Shown in pieces: positions 11,620-23,498 of a stretch of DNA of 64,000 nucleotides. Location: assembly GCA_949358305.1 (NCBI GenBank), contig OX442314.1, forward strand, positions 4,965,087 through 5,029,086. The letters run 5' to 3'. Positions within the stretch are counted from its first letter, which is position 1; each line of letters starts with the position of its first letter. Position numbers and translations under genes: made by a program. The DNA is from Strigamia acuminata (lineage: Eukaryota > Arthropoda > Chilopoda > Geophilomorpha > Linotaeniidae). Under the pieces are notes generated by a model. That model made no database searches. It was not told where the DNA came from and saw only the letters and a program-made list of their open reading frames with translations.

Positions 11620-12110
11620 GGTTTTGTCGATATGTCGATATCCAAAATGGAGTTTTTTTTTTGGTTTTGTTTGTTTAATTCAGAAAAAAATCCAAAATGG
11701 AGAATTTGGAAATTTGAATTAATTTTAGTTAAAAATGGCGGTTTTTTTTTTGGGGGAGGGGGGGGTGGGACAATCAAAATTAGGGTTATTTAAATTGGAA
11801 TTTAAAAAATTAAAAAATAAAATCTAAAATGGCGATTTGTTGGGAAATTTTTAAATTGAAACTAATTCTAATCCAAAATGGCAGAAAGTTGAATGAAAAA
11901 AAATCGAATTTAAAATAGCTAAAATGGAGAAATTTAATAAAAACCAAAATGGTTGAACGAATTTGAAATAAAATTCAAAATGCAGAATTTGAAATAAAAA
12001 AAATTGACAACAAATTTGAAATAAAAAAATGGACAACAAATTTGAAACAAAAATTCACAAATTCTCATTTTTCACCATCCAAAACCCAAAATGGCCGATC
12101 TTTAAAAAAC
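11620..12110 (+). repeat. Dispersed CCAAAATGG motif cluster
   Basis: About ten instances of CCAAAATGG(C/A) or close variants, at irregular 20-60 bp spacing between A-rich linkers. A CCATTTTG form occurs in the linkers of the 1200-1690 cluster. Confidence 0.55.
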
Positions 12111-12741
12111 CCAAAAAAAAATCCAGTTGAGCGCAATCTTTGTCGCCGTCTGAAACGCCGTGACAGCTCCTCTCGCACTTTCTCCGCGAAAAGACGAATG
12201 GCCGGCCTCTGCCCCCCCACACACAACCCGCTTCAAACGTTCCATTTTTTCCTCCACGTGCGTTTCGATCGCGCTTCCCTTAAAGACGAGACGACCCGCC
12301 GTCCCAGACAGCCATAGATTGACCGATCGACGCATGCGCAACACCCCCACACCCCCACACACACTCGCGTGACTCGCATTCATGCAAAATAAAATAAATG
12401 ATATTTATCGTTTGTGAGGGAGAGAACGGGGGCGGCCATTTGTATCCGATTAACGCGTACAAAGTGTTCATTTTGTCGAGCGATAAATTAGGAAACAACG
12501 CTCTCATTAACAGGTATAAAACTGCTGGTATTCAAAGGGGCGATGATTTACGACTCGTTATGTTTCGATTGACGCTTTTCAACTGCCGAGTACGCTCCAC
12601 TAAATCAACGTCGCACTCGAAATGCGACAATTTATCCCCGCCATTTTGACTTTTTTATTTTTATTTTCATTTCCCACAAAATTTATTATTCAATTGTTGT
12701 TGTTGTTTTCTTCTCTTTTTTCTTAGGACGCGTTTTTCGAC
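12111..12741. other. No gene; NRF-1-like site and CCCCCACA repeat
   Basis: CGCATGCGCA at 12331-12340, then a short CCCCCACA run. Open frames overlap on both strands without family similarity. Confidence 0.35.
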
Positions 12742-12851
12742 ATTCTTTGCGGGATTTGAGACGAGACTACCCTGACAATCGTTTTGCTAAACCAACATCT
12801 AAAACTGTTTGGAAATTATTTACTGTGAACCAGACTTTTTGATCACCCTGT
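12742..12851 (+). pseudogene. Possible transposase helix-turn-helix fragment and element end
   Basis: A frame reading LRRDYPDNRFAKPTSKTVWKL resembles the N-terminal helix-turn-helix of Tc1/mariner-related or DUF4817-type transposases (FRRxYPDxRxPxxKTI pattern). It stops after about 35 codons and runs into a sequence ending GATCACCCTGTA, whose reverse TACAGGGTGATC is typical of such element termini. Similarity is from memory and short, so this is a guess. Confidence 0.3.
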
Positions 12852-13270
12852 ACGTCGCTGCGTGTTAACCAGTCCCCAAGCTGCCGTGAATAAGACCATA
12901 ACCGTCACGAAGTATTGGAAGAATGTTACTCGCCGACGCAATTGGGGGTGATGGATTCCACGGCATTCTGATATGACGTTTGTGTTATTGATGGTATAGT
13001 ACACTGCACTATTTACCATTGTTGGCTGTCAAGGAATTCTATTTTCAAACTGGTTATGCCATTTGTTTCCTAATAGAGGAAGAACCGGCTCGCACATTTG
13101 ACATGTCGATACCAACACAATGGGGAATTTGTGCAACAAGCCGATAATGAAAACCGATATGCCGTTGCTATTTTTCCCAGCGGTGCTCAACTAATCACTC
13201 GGGAAGGCCAGTTATGGCCTCGCGGTGAGAAATGCGCAATGGAAAAATAGTCTAAAAGATTCATCCAACC
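12852..13270. other. No gene seen
   Basis: Unique sequence without recognised genes or repeats. Confidence 0.35.
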
Positions 13271-13274
13271 ACCA

Positions 13275-13495
13275 CTAGAGGACAAGCATTTAAGGCCCCG
13301 CGCTGTAGCGTGACCCCAGGGCCCCAAGAGGCGGATTTATAGCCTGGGAGCTCCTTTTGGGGCCGGAAATCCGCCTCTGGGGCTTCCTGGGGGGGCCCCG
13401 AAGGCGGATTTACCATCTGGTGCCCCGAAGGCGGATTTACCATCTGGGGCCCCGAAGGCGGATGGGCCCCGAAGGCGGATTTACCTTCTGGGGCC
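13275..13495 (+). repeat. GGGGCCCCGAAGGCGGATTTACC minisatellite
   Basis: About five to seven imperfect copies of a roughly 27-bp GC-rich unit. The core GGGGCCCC is palindromic and shared with the other GGGCCC arrays of the window. Confidence 0.8.
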
Positions 13496-15303
13496 CCTGG
13501 ACACCAAAGATCCCAAATTCTCCTTCAATAAAAATCAGTCATCGTGTTTTGTCGACGTCTGGTTCAACGGAAACATGCGACCGGCCTGCGTTGGACGTTG
13601 GACGGCGGATCGAACAAACGAGGTCTTCGGGTTTTATATATAAAAATAAAAAGTCTAGCAAAGAGGATAAAGTAAAGCTGGAAATGTTATCCGCTCGCAG
13701 ACATCGTTATTAAATATCGAAGACGACGCATATCCGTTAAATAAACAATAAGCCGCACGCCGGAGTCGGACTCCCCAGAGATGAGTGTTTGCGGGCGAAT
13801 TTGTCATCAGGCGGAGGTTCGTGTTACGAGACGGGAAAATCCATCGAGACAGAGGCATTCTTGGCTTTCCTGCTGCCGGGACATCGGAGCTATCCGAACG
13901 ACAGATTTGGAGATAATGACGTAATCACTGGTTAACCAATGAGACAAAGACATGTCATGCGATGTTCACTTCATCTATTTTTTTCATGAAACCTGAAATA
14001 TTCTATACTTATGTCACTCCCATTTTTTAGTAAAATCATAGCCAAATTTATTTTTCTAGAAAAATTGTAAAACTGTTTATTTTAAACGCATTCCAATGAC
14101 AAAATACTTTTATTAAAAAATTGGTTTGATTCCAGATGAAGTGTAAAAAAAATATTAAAAAAATCTGATTACCGGTATTCTATACTTACGGCACAAAACT
14201 ATGAACTTTTTGAAATTTTTGAAGTTTTATACATATTCCAACATGCCGGGGTGCCTTGCACCCCTCGTACTTCTGCTTAACTCTCCTGCAACTATTTGTC
14301 AACGTCTGTATACACTACACAGGGTGTTTATTTCAACTGATTTGTTTTCATTTTGAAACGGAAACATTTAACTTAAGATGACTAAGATAAGTTGGTTAGT
14401 ACTAATTTGATGGTGCTCTACAACTTTGTAATTGGAAATTTTGCTCTATCTCGACCAGTTAACGGGTCAGCGAATGAAAAGTGCATTGTTGCATGTCTAG
14501 CATAAAAATTGATTACACTATTGGATTGGTCATCCCTACTTTGCTGCAGGCTAGTCTACTTGGTTTTTTGAAAAAGCAGATACTTATTCTGGAAATTGAC
14601 TGTAACGTCTTAAACGAGAAAGTATCAGCGCCCGATGCAAGGACGCTCCTTCGTTGGGATGCCGGCAACTGGATAAATCATTTCTGTCGACTCCAACTTC
14701 CTGCTAGGCCAGCACTTAACCGGAAGCGGTTGAGATTGCGTTAGAGGGTTGGCGGGGGGGTGGGGGTGGGGCAGTTGGGGGTGTTAATTGCTGAATGACT
14801 CCGACTTGGATTTCTCCCAGCAATTCAATTACAAGTTTGGCCGTCAGGGATTACATTGTAACTCGAGCTAACGAGGGTGAGTTGAGGAGGGAGGGAAAAA
14901 AATCTCCGGGGATAGAATATTGACGATTCATTAACGCGGGTATCAAGGTCCTAATAAGGGATGGGCCTCCTCTGGCACTCGGAACACGCGAGTCTTTGTT
15001 TCCATTTAGATTGAAAAGCTGTGAATTAAGTGGAATTAAACATGAGGATTGTCACCTTCCATTTTTTCAAGTAGGGCCCCACAGAAAACGATTAGTAGGA
15101 GAAGGGCCCTTGTTATACTTGTGCGACAGTGGTACGTAATAAAGTTGACGTGTTTTATGCGGATTAAAGTGTGCTCTACAAGTTTGTAATTGGAAATTTT
15201 GCCTTGACTTTGAGGGTGTCTGAGATAGTAATGAAATAACGTTGAAAAAATATTTCGAGGTTATCAAAGGCCCATTGAAAAGAAAACACTTGACTTGCTG
15301 TTA
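13496..15303. other. No gene; dispersed short repeats
   Basis: A 33-bp near-identical direct repeat (TGCTCTACAA, then TTTGTAATTGGAAATTTTGC) lies at about 14412-14445 and 15170-15203. CACAGGGTGTTT at about 14330 looks like a transposon terminus. ATTCTATACTTA occurs twice (about 13991 and 14176). No coding exon recognised. Confidence 0.4.
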
Positions 15304-16091
15304 CAGTCGAAACTCTTTATAACGAATCGGGATATAACGAATTATCGATATAACGAATATCTAAAAATGGATGGTTTGGTCGGCTGGCCATAGATCACCA
15401 TGTTGATAATTTTTCGATAAAACGAATTCTCGTTCTAACGAATTGATTTTTTGGGTTTCTTGCAATTCGTTATAAAGAATTTCGACTAGGGTTTCTCTAC
15501 TGGTATAAACTCGTATCAAAAACCGGTATTTTTTAAGAAAATACCAAATACTGTTTTTTGTTTGGTATTGGTACCGGTCTCTGCAATAATGACATTTATA
15601 ACGACGTTGAATGGCATTTTTTTAAACATAAAAATGCGAAGTTATCGATTTTTTAACTTAAAAATGTGAATTTTTTTATATTTATAAGTAAAAATTACAA
15701 CTTTATCGAATTTTTTCTACATAAAAATGAGAATATATCGATTTTGTAACTAAAAAATGAGAATTTATCGAATTTCTTAACTTAAAATCTTATAAACTCT
15801 CAATTTACCATTTTAAAAAAAAATTCAATTTCAACTAATAAAACCAACACCTGATAACATAACAACCCCACATTCATCAAACTGCTACAACCCATTCAAA
15901 ATAATATTTAAAAATAAATAAACAAAAACTACAATTAAAACATTACGATTAAAATAAAAATATTTAACATTGTAGCTATTTTATTATACTTAATTACCGA
16001 AAAATACCAGTTTACCGGTTTTTTGAATATTGAATACCGAACTACCTGTTTTACCAAAAGTCCCGATTTGGAGAAACCCTACTTTCGACTG
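15304..16091. mobile_element. pogo-like MITE, split by a nested hAT-like MITE
   Basis: Starts CAGTCGAAACTCTTTATAAC after TA and ends in its inverted form; the last two bases TG lie beyond the insertion at 16090-16091. Without the insert it is about 185 bp. It has internal ATAACGAAT steps, typical of pogo/Tigger-derived MITEs, and shares its centre (GGCTGGCCATAGATCACC) with the larger element at 31573-33499. The 3' TA is mutated. Confidence 0.8.
15487..16081. mobile_element. hAT-like MITE inserted in the pogo-MITE terminus
   Basis: Inverted ends TAGGGTTTCTC and GAGAAACCCTA enclose 595 bp of AT-rich, non-coding DNA. Flanks ATTTCGAC (15479-15486) and CTTTCGAC (16082-16089) match at 7 of 8 positions, and the sequence duplicated is the TTTCGAC end of the host MITE. 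This gives the relative age: pogo first, hAT second. Confidence 0.78.
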
Positions 16092-17439
16092 TCCATCAAA
16101 ATCTCCGAACTTTCCCGCCCAGTCCTATCCAAATTATTTTGAATCAACTAGTATACAGTATATCGCTAAAAAGACCCATCAACCCAACTTGCACACCGTC
16201 CCACCAACTTCTTGCTACACCACCGCACGGCGGCAGCACAAGCCCGCCCCAAAGTGGCCAAAGCCGAAAGCCGGAGTTATTGTCCGTAAAAAGGCGAGGC
16301 ACGATGCAACTGCTTAAAAGGCATCCATGCAGTGCAGTCAGTGTTAAGTTTTCAAATTTACGAGGGTCAAATGATAATAATTAAGCCGGCAACAATTGTC
16401 AGAAACGCATTTAGTGTCCATCCATCCACGAAACGAAATTAATAATCGTTAACTGCAACTGATGCGTGCGAGTGCAGCGGCGCATTGGCCTTTGGCCTCG
16501 GCTTGCATTGCATGAATGATATCCCAACTAACAACTGCAGCGGCTCCGCTCGCGCACTTCGCTCACGTTGCTTGTTAGCTCCGACTTAACACCAAATTAC
16601 GCCGCCAGAGACCCTGACACGCTGCTAATGAAAGCGCTTTACACGACGGCGGCGCGCACTCGTAACCTCGTTTGCTGCAACTTTCGTGTCATTTATCAAT
16701 TGCGGAACGAAAGATCAGGCCGGACGGACGTGTTATTGATCCGTGAGTGATTGAATTCCATGAGCCGTACTGATTTGATGGCTAAAATGGCGAACTCTTC
16801 GTGAATGAACAAAAAAGCGTTGGGCGAGGCCTCCTGTGGGGAATTTTAAGTACCAGGACGTGCGGGTTTATTCTAAGCCGTGGCCCGGTGGGTTTGATGA
16901 ATTAAAAATTGGGACGAATGGGAGTTGGCTTTTGATTTTGGTTTTTTTTTTTTTTTTTTTTTTTTTTAGGTTTGGGGAAGGGAAAAAATGGAGGGATCGG
17001 TGCGGGGAGGCGGAACGGTAATGGGGAGCAGTGGCGGAATTTTGAATTGGCTGAAAAAGCATTTCGAAGTGAAAAAATGCATTTGCGGGCAGCAGAGTAC
17101 ATTTTGAAGTGAAAAAAAAATACATTTTGAGGTGAAGAAATGATTTTTGAAGTATAAAAATAAAATTTGAAGTAAAAAAATTGCATTTTCAAGTGAAGGA
17201 ATGCATTTTTAAAATGGAAAAAGGTCTTTTTTTCTTTCCAAAAACGGTCATTTTTAAAGGCTTTAATTTAACTTAACTTGAATGTTTGTTTGTATGTTTG
17301 TTTCATCTTCCGGTGCAAAGTAGCGCCACCACTGGATGCCAGATTGTCAGGTTCAACTCTGAATCTGTTTCGTTTTTAATAGATTCAATAAATTCTGAAA
17401 CCAAGTTAGTCCTGGTTAAAATAAAAATTCCTATCTGCC
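16092..17439. other. No gene seen
   Basis: Unique sequence, GC-richer at 16170-16760, with a T run near 16942-16968 and a decayed AAGTGAAAAAATGCATTT repeat at 17050-17215. Open frames on both strands do not resemble known proteins. Confidence 0.35.
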
Positions 17440-19495
17440 CATTGCAAAAAAGGTCCTTTTTTCATTACAAAAACTATCCTATTTTCCTTCCTAAAACGGT
17501 CATATTTTCCTTCCTAAGACGGCCAAATATTCCTTCCTAAGACGGTTGTGACGGTTACACTGTCATACACTTTGCTAGTTTAGGACGATTATTCTGTCAA
17601 TAGATGGCGCTGATACGTTTTAGCGGTAATTTTGAATTTCGATTATTTTTGAGTGAATAAAATATAAATTATCATTTACGGAGTATATTTTATTCTCCTT
17701 CAAGTTTAAACAATTATTAAACACTTTTGGATGTTCTAATATTAGTTGATTTGTTTGTCACATAATTCTATTGAATTATGTGCAAACTTCACACCTGGTG
17801 TAGTCACCCTTCACCACCCACTGTGAGTTGGACTCCTTTCGGATTATAGTCAAAAGGACTTAATCCAAAGTGTGTCCTGCTTATCCAGTTCCTGTAGTGG
17901 ACCTAGTAGAAGACTATGTCCTAGGTATCCCCTGCCAAAGAGCTAGGATTGGATGAATTAGGTTGCCCAGTGATCCCATTGGATCAGTGAACAGCCCATT
18001 CTCCTCCCAGAGTACATACTCCCGTGCAAACCGGATGCTCTTGCTCTTGTTCTTGGTTTTGTTCTGATTCTGATACTGATATTTACTTGAGCACATATTA
18101 TACTTCACTTCGTTCCGACAATCCGTTGTAGAAATACTTGATATTTAGTGTAAGAATCTAGAGTGGGTAGAAGACTCACAGACACACTGCCCGCCTCTTC
18201 ATGCCAACATCCCGTTGTAGAAATAGTAAGTTTACTTGCATTTAAGTGTAGATTCTAGAGTGGGGTACAACCCACAGACACACTCCCTCCCGCTTCATGC
18301 CAACATCCCGTTGTAGAATGTAGAATCTAGAGTGGAGTAATTCACAGACGCATTATAATGTAGTATCTAGAGTGGAGTAAAACTTCACAGACGCATTATT
18401 GGGGTAACCGAGCGGAGTAATTTCCCGGTTACTCTCCCGCCAGCCAGAACCGAGCGGAGTAATTTCCCAGCAATGGATAACCTTTCCTGCGAGAAACTTC
18501 TGATTTAATTTGTTGTTGGTTTGATGGAACATTTGAGCAAGGCTTAAATGTTGATTGCACTTGGGGCAAAAATAGCTTGGCGCTATTTTAATTTATCCTT
18601 TATTTTTACAGTTATTTCTTCAGCCTCGTGAATTTATATGAATATTTATTCACCTTGTTTTCACATTGTTACATCTCGCGGTAATTATTAAGTTCAATAA
18701 TTACCAGCGATGCGATGTGATGTGTGATGTGTGTGACGATATGGAAAAGTCAACAGTACCTCTCGGATATAATCCACACAAGCCTAACCATTACACACCT
18801 TTCAGAACCAACCCAGGATCAGTTAGATGTTAGAACCATGCAAACCCATTTAAGACAACATCTTTTACGTCCCGATAATAAGACCGTTACATATTCTTAT
18901 TATCCGACTGAAAACCGCAAGTGATATTATTTTAGGGCTTTTGTCCACCAATTGTATATTTTAAAGTGAAGTTATTTTAGCCATTTGTAGACCTAGTATT
19001 TATATAAGTTCCAACTTGTAATAAATTGTTATATGTTTTGAGAAAACATGCAAGCCTCGTTTTTACACTTATAATTCACATGCAGTTCACACTTTAATTG
19101 TTATGCAATTGATATCTTGAAAAGGTAATTGTCACACGGCCGTATTTTCCTTCCCAAGACGGCCGTATTTTCCTTCCCAAGACGGCCGTATTTTCCTTTC
19201 CAAGACGGCCGTATTTTCCTTTCCAAGACGGCCGTATTTTCCTTCCTAAGACGGCCGTATTTTCCTTCCTAACACGGCCGTATTATCCTTCCTAAGACGG
19301 CCGTATTTTCCTTCCTAAGACGGCCATACTTTCCTTTCTAAGACGGCCGTATTTTTCTTCCTAACACGGCCATATTTTCCTTTCTAAAACGGTCCTTTTT
19401 TCCAACAAAACACGGTCCTTTTTTCTCCTTCAAAATACGGTCCTTTTTTCCAATCAAATATGATCCTTTTTTGCAACAAAAAATTCACATTTTTG
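17440..19495. repeat. ACGGCCGTATTTTCCTTCCTAAG array, split in two
   Basis: A 23-bp unit. Three or four decayed copies lie at 17440-17546 and about fifteen at 19137-19400, decaying to TCCTTTTTTCC words by 19495. The two parts were one array before the insertion at 17547-19136. The CGGCCG core is palindromic. Confidence 0.85.
17547..19136 (+). mobile_element. Probable solo LTR (about 1.6 kb)
   Basis: Begins TGTGACGGTTAC and ends GTAATTGTCACA, inverted ends with TG...CA. Flanks are CGGT and CGGC, a near 4-bp duplication within the satellite. A TATA-like box (TATTTATATAAG, about 18999-19010) and AATAAA (about 19020) sit near the 3' end, as in an LTR. Internally, 18117-18400 holds imperfect repeats of about 95-100 bp sharing TCTAGAGTGG and CCCGTTGTAGAA. 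No gag-pol follows. A non-autonomous element without LTR structure is the alternative. Confidence 0.6.
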
Positions 19496-19684
19496 AAACA
19501 AAAAATGCACATTTTGAAAATAAAATCGTTGTACTATAGTATAATCCTAAAATTCAGTTTCAGGACATAATAAATAATTTTTGCAATTCATTTAATGTGG
19601 ATTCTCGATCGCTTATCTTTCTGATTGGAGGCGATAGTTCAAATTCCATTTACTGATTTTTTTTCTTTGGTTTTGCACATAAAA

Positions 19685-19690
19685 TTTATT
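19685..19690 (-). other. Poly(A) signal AATAAA of the transferrin-receptor-like gene
   Basis: AATAAA on the minus strand about 54 nt after the stop codon at 19744-19746, supporting the chosen last exon. Confidence 0.65.
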
Positions 19691-19743
19691 ACATAGAAAA
19701 CTTTACAAATAAATAAATGGACATTTCGCACTTATCGCGAGCA

Positions 19744-22700
19744 TTAAAAGTGCTGCGTCAAAATACCAGTGACCAAATCCAATATGGAAGCGATTTTCAT
19801 TATCCGGCATTCGACCGAAGACATTTTGGCCGCGTGTGTCGTGCATGAGAATACATTTTCAAATTTGCTGAATTTAGAAAATCGAAAATAATTATAAAAT
19901 TAAAAAAAAAATTATTATTTGTTACTTTGAGTTTATGTTGCATGGATCGGTGGTTGATAGTTGCGATAAAAGCGTCTCGGCCGCCATGATTTGATCGTTG
20001 AGTGCTCGTAAGTGAAATGGACTGAAATGAATTGTAAAATATTTTTTAGAAAACTTAAAAATTTAATTTTAATTTAAAAAAAAAATCAATTACTTTTTCA
20101 ATGTGATTGATTTTACGTTTGATTGGAAATCAATTGCTTTTCGCGAGAAATTTCTGTACGAGAAAATTAAATCCTGGATTAAATTTTTGTTTGCGGTTGC
20201 CATTTTTTGACTCTGTTTGACGGTTTCGTTGAAAACCGAAGCGTAGTCGCTCATGTCGAATGGCAGAACCACAGAATTGGTTAGAAGTGATGCAAGTTCG
20301 ATAACCAAATGGATTTCATTGATTAAAAACTAGAAAAAAAATATTATAAATTTAATTTTTCGAATTTTTGTTAGATGCTTTTTAGAATTTTTTAATTTTT
20401 AAAAATTTATTTTTAGATTTGTTTTTAGATTTTTTTTTTTTTACATTTTTTAGAATTTTTTAGAATTTTTTAGAATTTTTTAGAATTTATTTAGAATTTT
20501 TTACTTGGTGATTTTTCTTCAATTCCGAATCGGTTATTTTCGAACGAATATCAACGACCGGTACGCCGATACTTAGAAAACGTTTCGAACCTTCTGAAAA
20601 ACTGATCAAAATATTGTACAAAGAAAAAATAGTTACAAATTTATCAAGACATTCACTTTGACGTTTGATAACTCTCGGTATCGTTCTGGTGGTAGTCGGT
20701 TAATGCGTGCGCGTGTTTAAAATCAAAACGTGAAACCTAAAAAATCAAAAAATAACTTATTAATTAATTAATTAAATAATTAGTTTATTTATTTATTCTA
20801 CTTTTTCTGCGGATTTGTTAAAGAATTTGAGGAGACTCGGAACCGTCCATGTTTGGATCGACGAATCCCCAGCAATGATTGCATCTACGTTGATGTACGC
20901 TACCATATTTTCCCGTCGCCACTCTGAATTTTTCTGAAAAAAACGTGTAATTCATTGATTAATCAGGGCGGGACAAAGCTGTGGAAACTGTAAATAACAA
21001 AATAACTATTTTTGTGTCTAAACATACATTTCTGCACACAAAAAGTTCATTCCTGCATACAAAAATGCATTTTTGCATGAAAAATGTATTTTTGCACACA
21101 AAAAATGCAATTTTGCACTAATAAATGCATTTTTGCACTAAAAAAGGCATTTTTTGCACTAAAGAAATGCATTTTTGCACTAAAAAATGCATTTTTTTTC
21201 ATAATAGTTCATTTTTGCAGGTGATTAAGTAGATTTTGCACGTAAAAAAATGCACTTTTGCATTAAAAATTACACTATGCACAAAAAATGTGCATTTTGC
21301 ACGTCAATAAAATGTGCATTTTGCATCTACTACTGCAAAAAGTGCATCTTTGCTCATAGAAATGCATTTAATTTAATAAAATTGTATACTTGGAGCCATT
21401 TGGTGATTCCCAACGGGTAGCCGTGAACCGAATCCCAGACACAGAAGAGCATCGTTCGGCGCGCTTGCAATTTATGGCTGCGATGCAAACTGCCGAATAC
21501 TCGCGCCAACTCCAGCAGCAAAGCCGAGCTGAGGGATGACGAGCCTTCTGCGTGGCCCCTCTCGCTTCCGATCAGCACGAACCGATCTAGAGAGATCAAT
21601 CCAAAGAAAATCAATTTAATTGTTTCATATTTCGAGTTGCAAATTCAAACCTGGTTCGACTTCTCCTTTAATCACTCCGACGACGTTTCTCGTCTTGTGG
21701 TACTTTTTTTGATTGTGTACGGAAATGGATAAATATTCCCTACGAGCGTTTGAATAAGAAATTATTATTTTTTTTAAATTGATTTTATAGGAAATAATTC
21801 AATTTTGAGCGAAATAACTCGATTTTTGATCGAAATAACTCGATTTTTGATCGAAATATCTTGATTTTGAGCGAAATATCTCGATTTTGAGCGAAATAAC
21901 TCGATTTTTGATCGAAATATCTCGATTTTTGATCGAAATATCTCGATTTTTGATCGAAATATCTCGATTTTTGATCGAAATATCTCAATTTTGAGCAAAA
22001 TATCTCGATTTTGAGCGAAATATCTCGATTTTGAGCGAAATATCTCGATTTTGAGTGGAATATCTTAATTTTGAAAGAAATATCTCGATTTTGAGCGAAA
22101 TAATTCCATTTTGAGCTAAATAATTCTATTTTGAGCGAAATAATTCCATTTTGAGCGAAATAATTCGTTTTTGAGCGAAATCATTCAATTTTGAGCGAAA
22201 TGACTCTATTTTTGATCGAAATAACTCGATTTTTGATCGAAATATCTCGATTTTGAGTGAAATAATTCGATTTTACTCGTTTAAACTCGAATCCATTTTG
22301 ATTTTAACGTCTTTTGTGAATTGCCAATCGTCCGGCGCATCCTTTCCTTTCATTTTACTGCAAAAATAAAAAGAAACAATTTTAAAAAAATATTTTAACT
22401 TAAAAAAAATAACTTTTTTCACTTTAATAGCACTTTCGCGTCGTCCAACCCGATGAATTGGATGGGAATATTCGCTGGAAACAAATCGAGCGGATCTTCA
22501 CATCAAAAAAGAAGAAAACCAAAAACAAATACGTTAAAAAATGAGCAATTTTTTAAATTTTTCTCTTTTTACCATCGAAATCCAAATCGTACGAACTTTG
22601 CAGGGAAAATAAGACCAAACCCAGCGCCCCCTGGATGGTGGCGACGTGCACAACTCGCCACAGAGGAACCGAACTCGTTCGGACGACAAATATTTTGTTT

Positions 22701-23498
22701 CTGAGCTCAATAGAACGTGATATCAGATGCTCGTAGTCTTGTGGACGGCCCAAATTGGCAAAAATAAATTCGGCCTGTGGAATAAATGCATAAATGTCTG
22801 TTTTTTCGAAAATTTGCATTTTTATTTACGTCGCCGATTTCTTTGGTGGTGTCGATCGACAGATTACAAAACCTCAAATGGTTCGTGCAGTTTGCTTGGA
22901 ATGATTTGTCTTCTTTACTCCTTAATATCACCCAATTAGACAACTTCTCATCAGGTTCGATCAAACCCACAACATCTTGACCAACTATCACATTATCAAG
23001 TCCCATATCCTCCATATTGCGCCCTATGACGTCACCAGTCGCATTAATCCTTAAAAAAATAAACAAACTCGATAAAAAATTACCAAAAACCAAGAAAACA
23101 CACAAATCTCACTTGAAAAACTCATTTAACTGTTCAAAATCAACATTTTGCATCAATTTCGCCACAACTTTGTTGTTTTCCTGCTCATTCACGAACGGAC
23201 AACCCGCGACGGCGGGATAGAAAAAGAGGAAGAGTAAATAGGCGAGAACGAATCCTACGCAGAGTGCGATGGCGCTGAAAAATAGTGCGGACTGGACACA
23301 CTGTTGTCTCGAGATGGCTTGTGGCCAGAGCCTCATTTGCATGAGGACACTCTCGAGGGGGTCCCTGGAGAACTCTTCCACCTCCTGGTCCGACCAGTCG
23401 TAGTCCGGTTCGAGCGCGGCATTCGTGTGGTGGTTGCGCCGTTCGTGGAGGTTCATCAAAGGCACGGAGGACATTCGGTCCGCATGACTAGTACTCAT
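19744..23498 (-). CDS. Transferrin receptor / glutamate carboxypeptidase II-like membrane pseudoenzyme, 13 exons
   Basis: Exons: 23498-23113, 23049-22830, 22774-22573, 22495-22423, 22357-22277, 21739-21651, 21586-21390, 20933-20802, 20736-20657, 20601-20505, 20329-20094, 20021-19926, 19867-19744. All phases close, giving 670 aa. Seen: a cytosolic N-tail, one hydrophobic anchor at about 71-93, a PA-like insert domain (about 130-300), an M28-like domain (about 320-540) and a C-terminal helical dimerisation-type domain (from about 550; NDQIMAAE matches the family). In GCPII the metal site is His, Asp, Glu-Glu, Asp, His. Here the first His is E359, the Glu pair is V404-H405 and the bridging Asp is Ser; only D433 (INVD) is clearly kept. 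So it should not be a peptidase and resembles the transferrin receptor class by function loss. No RGD is seen at the transferrin-binding position. Ligand unknown. The 670 aa compare with about 750 in family members. Confidence 0.88.
20934..21389. repeat. Intron 7 array of AAAATGCATTTTTGCAC units
   Basis: About a dozen decayed copies of a TGCA-centred unit (about 21000-21360) fill this intron of the transferrin-receptor-like gene. Confidence 0.7.
21775..22270. repeat. Intron 5 array, 20-21 bp unit TCGATTTTTGATCGAAATATC
   Basis: More than twenty copies inside intron 5 (21740-22276). Two variants, GATCGAAATA and GAGCGAAATA, alternate in blocks. Spurious open frames cross it. Confidence 0.88.
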
